Origin: Streptomyces pyxinicus
GTDB lineage: Bacteria > Actinomycetota > Actinomycetes > Streptomycetales > Streptomycetaceae
Assembly (NCBI RefSeq): GCF_024753135.1
Contig: NZ_JANUGP010000019.1
Location: 95,395 to 159,394 of the forward strand
Direction of reading: 5' to 3'
Length of the DNA: 64,000 bases
Each line of letters begins with the position of its first letter. The first letter of the stretch is position 1. Under the pieces are notes generated by a model. It searched no databases, had not been told where the DNA came from, and worked only from the letters and a program-made list of their open reading frames with translations. The position numbers and the translations under genes were made by a program. Shown one piece after another: positions 53,599 to 60,453 of the stretch.

Positions 53599-55125
53599 AT
53601 GCTCGACGTGCTCATCGCCGGGGCCGGCCCGGTGGGGCTCTGGCTGGCCGCCGAACTGCGCCTGCACGGAGTGGAGGTGACCGTCGTGGAGCGCCGGGCG
53701 GCACCGGACGGACGGTCGCGTGCGGTCGGTATGCAGGCCGGCACGCTCGACACCTTCGCCACCCGCGGACTCGCGGAGCGGTTCGTCGAACGGGGCACCC
53801 CGGTGCCGACCGGCCACTTCGGGGCGGCGACCACCCGGCTGGACTTCGCCACGGTCGGAGCCGTGCACCCGTTCATGCTGGCGCTCGGCCAGTCCGTCAC
53901 CGAACAGCTTCTGGAGGAGCACGCGGTCGGCGTCGGCGCCCGGGTGCTGCGCGAGGAAGAGGTTGTCTCGCTCAGCCAAGGGCCGGACGCCGTCGAGGCG
54001 GTGATCCGGGCCGACGGCGTCCACCGGACGGTGCGGGCCCGCTGGGTGGTGGGGTGCGACGGCACCCAGAGCGCGGTGCGCCGGGCGGCCGGCATCGAGT
54101 TCCCCGGTCAGGACACCACGCTGACCGGGTGGCTCGCCGACGTCGAGCTGGACGACCCGCCCACCGCGCCGCTCGCCGCCACCGGGCCGGCCGGTTCGTT
54201 CCTCGCGGCCCCGATCGGCGACGGCGTCCACCGGCTGGCGGGCCTCTCCACAGCCACCATGCACCGCGGCGCCGGTGAGCCGCTGACCCTGGAGGAGGTG
54301 CGCGAGCAGACCCGCGCGCTCCTCGGACGGGACCTCGGCATGCGCAACCCCCGGTGGCTGTCGCGCTACGGCAACGCCACCCGCCAGGCCGCGCGGTACC
54401 GTGCCGGGCGGGTGCTGGTGGCCGGGGACGCGGCGCACATGTTCTTCCCGGCCGGCGGGCAGGGCATGAACGTCGGCATCCAGGACGCCACCAACCTGGG
54501 CTGGAAACTGGCCGCCACCCTCCAGGGCTGGGCGCCCGACGGACTGCTCGACAGCTACGACACGGAGCGCCGGCCGGCCGCCCGCGCCGTCATCGACAAC
54601 ACCCGTGCGCAGCTCGCCCTGTTCGCCGCGGCGAGCCCGGAGCAGATCGCACTGCGCGACGTCTGGTCCGCCTCGCTGGCCGAACCGCGGACCAACCGCC
54701 AGTGGGCCCGCAGGATCGCCGGCTTCGACGACCCGCTCCCCGCCGGCACCGCACCCGACGCCCACCCACTGGCCGGCACCCGACTGGCCGGCCTCGTCCT
54801 GGACTCGCCAGAGGCAGAAACAGAGACAGGAACAGAGGCAGAGGCAGAGGCAGCGGCAGCGGCAGCGGCAGCCACCGCCCACCCGTTCATGCACCGCGGC
54901 CGGCCCCTGCTGCTGGACCTCGACGGCACGCGCACGCCGTGCCCCGTGCCCGGTCTGGAGCAGCACACGGCCACCGTCGACACCGAAGCGTCGGAGCCGG
55001 TCTGGCGTGAAGTCACCGCTGTGCTGATCCGGCCGGACGCCCGGATCGCCTGGGCCGGCACCGACACCGACCCGCGGCGCCGGGCCGCCGGCTGCCGTGC
55101 CGCCCTGCGCACCCTCTGCCGCTGA
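53599..55125 (+). CDS. FAD-dependent aromatic monooxygenase (rifampicin/tetracycline-modifying type)
   Basis: A 508-residue class A flavin monooxygenase that would hydroxylate an aromatic substrate with NAD(P)H. The FAD motifs are complete: VLIAGAGPVGLWLAAELRLHG at the N-terminus, VVGCDGTQSAVRRAAG in the middle, and RVLVAGDAAHMFFPAGGQGMNVGIQDA. A C-terminal thioredoxin-like domain follows. Relatives include Rox/TetX-like antibiotic-inactivating enzymes and polyketide hydroxylases. ATG 53599 has a GAGAGGA-like site. Control by a TetR-class repressor with two operators fits a drug-responsive enzyme. Near residues 405-426 an Ala/Glu/Thr-rich insertion is encoded by a hexamer-like repeat. Confidence 0.92.
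   Translation: MLDVLIAGAGPVGLWLAAELRLHGVEVTVVERRAAPDGRSRAVGMQAGTLDTFATRGLAERFVERGTPVPTGHFGAATTRLDFATVGAVHPFMLALGQSVTEQLLEEHAVGVGARVLREEEVVSLSQGPDAVEAVIRADGVHRTVRARWVVGCDGTQSAVRRAAGIEFPGQDTTLTGWLADVELDDPPTAPLAATGPAGSFLAAPIGDGVHRLAGLSTATMHRGAGEPLTLEEVREQTRALLGRDLGMRNPRWLSRYGNATRQAARYRAGRVLVAGDAAHMFFPAGGQGMNVGIQDATNLGWKLAATLQGWAPDGLLDSYDTERRPAARAVIDNTRAQLALFAAASPEQIALRDVWSASLAEPRTNRQWARRIAGFDDPLPAGTAPDAHPLAGTRLAGLVLDSPEAETETGTEAEAEAAAAAAAATAHPFMHRGRPLLLDLDGTRTPCPVPGLEQHTATVDTEASEPVWREVTAVLIRPDARIAWAGTDTDPRRRAAGCRAALRTLCR
54811..54873 (+). repeat. GAGGCA/GGCAGC microsatellite inside the monooxygenase gene
   Basis: A purine-biased run of short repeats (GAGGCAGAAACAGAGACAGG, then GAGGCAGAGGCAGCGGCAGC and similar). 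It encodes a Glu/Thr stretch followed by eight Ala, in a linker before the C-terminal domain. Length changes in steps of three or six bases would keep the frame. Confidence 0.7.
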
Positions 55126-55139
55126 GCGCGCCCGGTGAG

Positions 55140-55380
55140 ACCGCCCGCGAGGCAGCGCCGGCCCGGTCGGTACGGCGCTCCGGCACCCGGGCGCCGGTGT
55201 CCTCGCGAGAGGCGGTGGCGGCCAGGTCACCGGCCCGGTTCGCGCGGATGGCCGCCGCGAGCAGGGTGCCGTCGGGCGGCGGGGGTCCGTCCGGCACCGG
55301 CTCGGGGGCGGTGCGCGGCGGGGTGCGGTGGGCGTGCGCCCGGGTGATGACGACCTCGGCGCGGGAGGGGAAGGCGAACC
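55140..55380 (-). pseudogene. Possible orphan coding remnant, family unknown
   Basis: The 511-base gap after the monooxygenase has no complete gene. On the minus strand the frame reading RFAFPSRAEVVITRAHAHRT through DGTLLAAAIRANRAGDLAAT has nearly all G/C third positions over about 75 codons, as in real Streptomyces genes, but lacks a credible start and a recognisable fold. It may be the end of a lost gene. The rest of the gap (to 55636) shows nothing else. Confidence 0.25.
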
Positions 55381-55636
55381 GTCCGGATACCGGAGCCGAA
55401 CATCCGGTCAACGGCGACTTTCCGGCCAACTTTCTGACGCGGTCCTGACAGGTGTACCGATCCCCTGTCACTCTTCCCTGGCCGCCTCACAGCAACCCCA
55501 CAACTCTTCGCAGACGCGTGGGCCGGCACTCAGCACCTGCACGTGGTTCCGCGTAACGCCCTGTTCTGCCCGGACGTCCCATCCCACCGTCCGGTCTCCC
55601 CTGGCCGCGCGACCCGCGGTCACGCAGAAGGAGTCA

Positions 55637-57691
55637 GTGTTGAGAAGCAATTCCTCTCGCGGACGCACCTCCCACACCGCACCGCGTCACCTGTCACACC
55701 CCCGCACCGCGACCGTCGCCCTCGCCGGTGTCGCCGCCCTGCTGGCCGTCGCCGTCCAGGCGGGCGCGGCCGGCGCCGCCCCCGCGAAGCCGCTGCCGGG
55801 GAAGGTCGACCCGGCCCACGCGGCGGTCAAGCTCAGCCCCTCCCAGCGTGCCGAGCTGATCCGGGACGCCGACGGCGCGAAGGCCGCGACCGCCCGGGAG
55901 ATCGGACTCGGCAGCCAGGAGAAGCTGGTCGTCAAGGACGTCGTGAAGGACGCCGACGGCACCGTCCACACCCGCTACGAGCGCACCTACGGCGGCCTGC
56001 CGGTGCTCGGCGGCGACCTGGTCGTGGCCACCTCGAAGACCGGCAAGACCATGGACGTCGTGCGGGCGACCAACGCCACGCTGAAGGTCCCCGGACTCAC
56101 CCCGGCCATCGCGAAGGCCGCCGCCGAGAAGCAGGCCGTGCAGCGGGCGAAGGCCCTCGGCGGCACCAAGTCGGCCGCGGACTCCGTGCGCAAGGTGATC
56201 TGGGCGGCGACCGGCAAGCCCGTGCTGGCGTACGAGACGGTGGTCGGCGGCCTCCAGGACGACGGCACCCCGAACCAGCTGCACGTCATCACCGACGCCG
56301 CCACCGGCAAGAAGCTCTTCGAGACCCAGGGCATCAAGAACGGCATCGGCAACACCCAGTACAGCGGGCAGGTCACCCTGACCACGACCCAGTCGGGCTC
56401 GACGTACACGCTGAACGACGGGGCGCGCGGCAACCACAAGACGTACAACCTGAACCACGGCACCTCGGGCACCGGCACCCTGTTCTCGCAGAACAACGAC
56501 ACCTGGGGCAACGGGACCACGTCCAACGCCGCCACCGCGGGCGCCGACGCGCACTACGGGGCCGCGGTCACCTGGGACTTCTACAAGAACACCTTCGGCC
56601 GCAGCGGCATCAAGAACAACGGTGTGGGCGCCTACTCCCGGACCCACTACGGCAACTCGTACGTGAACGCGTTCTGGGACGACAGCTGCTTCTGCATGAC
56701 CTACGGCGACGGCTCCGGCAACAACGACCCGCTGACCTCGCTGGACGTGGCCGGCCACGAGATGAGCCACGGCGTCACCTCCAACACCGCCGGCCTCAAC
56801 TACAGCGGTGAGTCCGGCGGCCTCAACGAGGCGACCTCCGACATCTTCGGCACCGGCGTGGAGTTCTACGCCAACAACTCCAGCGACGTCGGTGACTACC
56901 TCATCGGCGAGAAGATCGACATCAACGGCGACGGCACCCCGCTGCGCTACATGGACAAACCCAGCAAGGACGGCGCGTCCAAGGACAGCTGGTACTCCGG
57001 TATCGGCGGGGTCGACGTGCACTACTCCTCGGGTCCCGCGAACCACTTCTTCTACCTGCTCAGCGAGGGCAGCGGCACCAAGGTCATCAACGGTGTCACC
57101 TACAACTCGCCCACCGCGGACAACCTTCCGGTCACCGGTATCGGCCGGGACAAGGCGCTCCAGATCTGGTACCGGGCGCTGACCACCAAGTTCACCTCCA
57201 CCACGAACTACGCGGGCGCCCGCACCGGCACCCTCGCGGCGGCCGGCGAGCTGTACGGCACCACGAGCGCCGAGTACAAGGCGGTGCAGGACGCCTGGGC
57301 GGGCGTGGCGGTCGGCGCGCGCTCCGGCGGCGGGACGGGCGGCACGTCGTACGAGAGCAACACGCCGGTGTCGATCCCGGACAACGGGCCGGCGGTCACC
57401 TCGGACATCACCGTCTCCGGGCGCACCGGCAACGCGCCGAGCAGCCTCCAGGTGAGCGTGGACATCACCCACACCTGGCGCGGTGACCTGGTGGTCGACC
57501 TGGTCGGCCCGTCGGGCACCTCGTACCGGCTGAAGAACTTCAGCAGCTCGGACTCGGCGGACAACGTGAACGAGACCTACACGGTCAACGCCGCCTCCGA
57601 ATCGGCCAACGGCACCTGGAAGCTGAAGGTGCAGGATCAGGCCAGTCAGGACACCGGGAAGATCAACGGCTGGAAGCTGACCTTCCCGTAA
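55637..57691 (+). CDS. Secreted M4 (thermolysin-family) metalloprotease with C-terminal P domain
   Basis: A preproprotease of about 684 residues. A long Tat/Sec-like signal (TATVALAGVAALLAVAVQAGAAGA) precedes an FTP-PepSY propeptide (about 60-235). The peptidase has the zinc motif HEMSH (about 374-378), the downstream Glu in SGGLNEATSD, and the late His in DVHYSSGPANHFFYLLS. A proprotein-convertase-type P domain ends it (ITHTWRGDLVVDLVGPSGTSY to the end), separated by a Gly-rich linker. GTG 55637 or TTG 55640 are both possible after AAGGAG. A paralogue without the P domain follows. A strong hairpin ends the transcript. Confidence 0.95.
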   Translation: MLRSNSSRGRTSHTAPRHLSHPRTATVALAGVAALLAVAVQAGAAGAAPAKPLPGKVDPAHAAVKLSPSQRAELIRDADGAKAATAREIGLGSQEKLVVKDVVKDADGTVHTRYERTYGGLPVLGGDLVVATSKTGKTMDVVRATNATLKVPGLTPAIAKAAAEKQAVQRAKALGGTKSAADSVRKVIWAATGKPVLAYETVVGGLQDDGTPNQLHVITDAATGKKLFETQGIKNGIGNTQYSGQVTLTTTQSGSTYTLNDGARGNHKTYNLNHGTSGTGTLFSQNNDTWGNGTTSNAATAGADAHYGAAVTWDFYKNTFGRSGIKNNGVGAYSRTHYGNSYVNAFWDDSCFCMTYGDGSGNNDPLTSLDVAGHEMSHGVTSNTAGLNYSGESGGLNEATSDIFGTGVEFYANNSSDVGDYLIGEKIDINGDGTPLRYMDKPSKDGASKDSWYSGIGGVDVHYSSGPANHFFYLLSEGSGTKVINGVTYNSPTADNLPVTGIGRDKALQIWYRALTTKFTSTTNYAGARTGTLAAAGELYGTTSAEYKAVQDAWAGVAVGARSGGGTGGTSYESNTPVSIPDNGPAVTSDITVSGRTGNAPSSLQVSVDITHTWRGDLVVDLVGPSGTSYRLKNFSSSDSADNVNETYTVNAASESANGTWKLKVQDQASQDTGKINGWKLTFP

Positions 57692-57708
57692 ACCGCATGC
57701 CAAACGCC

Positions 57709-57762
57709 TGTGAACACAGGGTCGTTCGAGGGTGTGACGCCCTCGGACGGTCCGTGTTCACA
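57709..57762 (+). terminator. Long stem-loop after the first metalloprotease gene
   Basis: TGTGAACAC (57709-57717) pairs with GTGTTCACA (57754-57762). After one bulged A, GGGTCGTT pairs with GACGGTCC allowing G-U pairs, and CGAGGG with CCCTCG around a 7-nt loop. The result is a nearly continuous stem of about 23 bp, 17 bases after the stop. No T-run follows. It should terminate transcription and protect the mRNA 3' end. Confidence 0.78.
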
Positions 57763-57943
57763 CGCCCGCAACATGTATCGGACAGTCGGATTTCAGCCAA
57801 CATCATGCCAGGGTCCTGACATGTACGCGCCGCTGATGTCACTCTCTCTCCACCCGCCGCAGCAGCACAGCAGCTTCACCACAGCACAGCCTCCGGACAG
57901 TGACCCCACGCTGACCGGACTCCCCCACGTGAAGGAGCTTTAG

Positions 57944-59590
57944 GTGAGCCCCCTCTACGCGCGTCACAAGCGCACCACTCTGGCGATCGCCACCGCCGTC
58001 GCCGCCGGAGCCCTCCTCACCACTGGTCTGACCACCAGTGCCAGCGCCCAGAACACGGCCGGCGCCAAGCCGCTCGCGGCCGCTCCCGCCTCGCTGTCCG
58101 CCGCTGCCCGTACCACCCTGATCCACCAGGCCCAGGCCGACGCGGCCGGCACCGCCCGGTCCATAGGCCTCGGCGCCAAGGAGAAGCTGGTCGTCAAGGA
58201 CGTCGTCAGAGACACCGACGGCACCGTCCACACCCGCTACGAGCGCACCTACGCCGGCCTGCCGGTGCTCGGCGGCGACCTGGTGGTCCACACCGCCAAG
58301 TCGGGCAAGACCGAGGGCGTCACCAAGGCGACCACGTCCGCCATCAAGGTGGCCTCGCTGAAGCCGCAGATCACCGCGGCCAAGGCCGAGAAGCAGGCCG
58401 TCTCCGCCGCCAAGACCCTCGGCTCCGCCAAGTCCGCCGCGGACAGCGCCCGCAAGGTGATCTGGGCCGGCTCCGGCAAGCCCGTCCTCGCCTACGAGAC
58501 GGTCGTCGGCGGTCTCCAGGACGACGGCACCCCGAACCAGCTGCACGTCATCACCGACGCGGCCACCGGCAAGAAGCTCTTCGCGTACCAGGGCATCGAG
58601 ACCGGCACCGGCAAGACCCTGTACTCGGGCACGGTGACCCTGAACACCACCAAGTCGGGCTCGACGTACCAGCTCACCGACGGCACCCGGGGCGGTCACA
58701 AGACCTACAACCTGGCCCACAAGACCTCCGGCACCGGCACGCTGTTCACCGACGCCGACGACGTCTGGGGCACCGGCTCGGCGTCCAGCTCCAGCACGGA
58801 CCAGACCGCCGCCGCCGACGCCGCCTACGGCGCGCAGGCCACCTGGGACTTCTACAAGAACACCTTCGGCCGCAGCGGCATCAAGAACGACGGCAAGGCC
58901 GCCTACTCCCGCGTGCACTACGGCAACTCGTACGTGAACGCGTTCTGGGACGACAGCTGCTTCTGCATGACCTACGGCGACGGCTCGGGCAACACCCACC
59001 CGCTGACCTCGCTGGACGTCGCCGGTCACGAGATGAGCCACGGCGTCACCTCGAACACCGCCGGCCTGAACTACTCGGGCGAGTCCGGCGGCCTCAACGA
59101 GGCCACCTCGGACATCTTCGGCACCGGTGTGGAGTTCGCCGCGAACAACTCCTCGGACGTCGGTGACTACCTCATCGGCGAGAAGATCGACATCAACGGC
59201 GACGGCACCCCGCTGCGCTACATGGACAAGCCCAGCAAGGACGGCGGCTCCGCCGACTCCTGGTCCTCCGGGGTCGGCAACAAGGACGTGCACTACTCGT
59301 CCGGCGTCGCCAACCACTTCTTCTACCTGCTGTCCGAGGGCAGCGGCGCGAAGACCATCAACGGCGTGAGCTACAACTCGCCGACCTCCAACGGCTCCAC
59401 CGTCACCGGCATCGGCCGCGCCAAGGCGCTCCAGATCTGGTACAAGGCGCTGACGACGTACTTCACGTCGACGACGAACTACAAGTCGGCCCGCGCCGGC
59501 ACGCTGTCCGCGGCGTCCGCGCTGTACGGCTCGTCCAGCACCGAGTACAAGACGGTGGCCGCGGCCTGGTCGGCGGTGAACGTCAACTAG
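57944..59590 (+). CDS. Secreted M4 (thermolysin-family) metalloprotease, no P domain
   Basis: A 548-residue preproprotease. The signal is KRTTLAIATAVAAGALLTTGLTTSASA. The propeptide (about 45-215) and peptidase follow closely the neighbour's, with long identical blocks (LVVKDVV, VVGGLQDDGTPNQLHVITDAATGKKL, YVNAFWDDSCFCMTYGDGSG). The zinc motif HEMSH is at about 362-366, with SGGLNEATSD and DVHYSSGVANHFF. It ends right after the peptidase C-terminal lobe, so the P domain is absent. GTG 57944 follows GAAGGAG. The 252-base gap upstream includes the neighbour's terminator, so it has its own promoter. Confidence 0.96.
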   Translation: MSPLYARHKRTTLAIATAVAAGALLTTGLTTSASAQNTAGAKPLAAAPASLSAAARTTLIHQAQADAAGTARSIGLGAKEKLVVKDVVRDTDGTVHTRYERTYAGLPVLGGDLVVHTAKSGKTEGVTKATTSAIKVASLKPQITAAKAEKQAVSAAKTLGSAKSAADSARKVIWAGSGKPVLAYETVVGGLQDDGTPNQLHVITDAATGKKLFAYQGIETGTGKTLYSGTVTLNTTKSGSTYQLTDGTRGGHKTYNLAHKTSGTGTLFTDADDVWGTGSASSSSTDQTAAADAAYGAQATWDFYKNTFGRSGIKNDGKAAYSRVHYGNSYVNAFWDDSCFCMTYGDGSGNTHPLTSLDVAGHEMSHGVTSNTAGLNYSGESGGLNEATSDIFGTGVEFAANNSSDVGDYLIGEKIDINGDGTPLRYMDKPSKDGGSADSWSSGVGNKDVHYSSGVANHFFYLLSEGSGAKTINGVSYNSPTSNGSTVTGIGRAKALQIWYKALTTYFTSTTNYKSARAGTLSAASALYGSSSTEYKTVAAAWSAVNVN

Positions 59591-59615
59591 TCTAATTCCA
59601 GTAGGACTTGGACTT

Positions 59616-59653
59616 GGGCGGCACCCGGGAGGCGATTCCCCCAGGTGCCGCCC
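59616..59653 (+). terminator. Terminator after the second metalloprotease gene
   Basis: GGGCGGCACC (59616-59625) and GGTGCCGCCC (59644-59653) form a perfect 10-bp stem around an 18-nt loop, 25 bases after the stop and 14 bases before the next start. Confidence 0.78.
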
Positions 59654-59667
59654 TACGCTTGTGACCC

Positions 59668-60189
59668 ATGTCCTCGGCGCCCTTCACCTACGAGCCGGTC
59701 GGCACGACCCGCGACGACCTCACGTCGTGCCCGCCCGGCTTCCGCCCGCTGCACGTCCGTACCCGGCTCGGCGAGGGCGAGGAGGTCTTCCGGCGGGCCG
59801 CCGAGGCGGTCCTCACCTGGGAGATGCACCGCGCCCTGGGCGTGGGCATCGACACCGAGGCCGGCCGCGCGGCCCCCGGCGTCGACGTCACGGTCACCCT
59901 GGCCGGTGTCGTCAAGGCGCCCTGCCGGGTCATCTGGACGGCCGAGGAGCCCCGCCGCGCCGGCTGGGCCTACGGCACCCTGGAGGGCCACCCCGAGTGC
60001 GGCGAGGAGGCCTTCGTCGTCGACCGCACCGGCGACGGCACGGTCTGGCTCACGGTCGCCGCCTTCAGCCGCCCGGCCAAGTGGTACGCCCGCGCCGGCG
60101 GCCCCGCGACGCGCGGCCTCCAGCAGGCCTACGCCCGCCGCTGCGGCACAGTCCTGAAACGGCTGTGCGCGGGACTCTCCGAGGACTGA
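59668..60189 (+). CDS. DUF1990-family protein
   Basis: A 173-residue soluble protein of the DUF1990 family (function not established; found across actinobacteria and plants). The conserved N-terminus FTYEPVGTTRDDL is followed by FRPLHVRTRLGEGEEVFRRAAEAVLTWEMHRALGV, and GWAYGTLEGHPECGEEAFVVDR and FSRPAKWYARAGGPATRGLQQAYARR in the C-terminal half. It probably forms a lipocalin/START-like fold. ATG 59668 lies right after the terminator of the protease gene. Its last 60 bases are part of a segment that is duplicated 191 bases downstream. Confidence 0.9.
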   Translation: MSSAPFTYEPVGTTRDDLTSCPPGFRPLHVRTRLGEGEEVFRRAAEAVLTWEMHRALGVGIDTEAGRAAPGVDVTVTLAGVVKAPCRVIWTAEEPRRAGWAYGTLEGHPECGEEAFVVDRTGDGTVWLTVAAFSRPAKWYARAGGPATRGLQQAYARRCGTVLKRLCAGLSED

Positions 60190-60453
60190 CACCCCCGGCC
60201 AGACCCCGCGCACCGCCGGTCAGCGCATCAGCACCCCCGCCCCGTCCACCACATCCTGCGACCGGTGCGGCCCGGGCGAGCGGGCCCTCGTAGAGCCGGC
60301 GACCCTCCAGATCCGGGGCGTATGCCCGCCGCTGCGGCACGGTCCTGAAACGGCTGTGCGCGGGGTTGTCCGAGGAGAGACACCCCCCGGCCGGGCCCCG
60401 CGCACCGCCGGTCAGCGCATCAGGACGCCCGCCCCGTCCACCACGTCCTGCGA
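60130..60453. repeat. Tandem duplication of the DUF1990/glgP 3' junction
   Basis: The segment 60130-60261 (end of the DUF1990 gene, the gap, and the last codons of a glgP copy) recurs at 60321-60453 with about a dozen differences and one indel. Bases 60262-60320 resemble 60540-60598 inside glgP, so the extra copy has an internal deletion. The result is a dead DUF1990 tail and a dead glgP tail between two intact genes. Confidence 0.85.

Noticed and set aside
55694..57703. A 669-codon minus-strand frame opposite the first metalloprotease
   Set aside because: Shadow of the protease gene with Val/Gly/Arg-rich composition.
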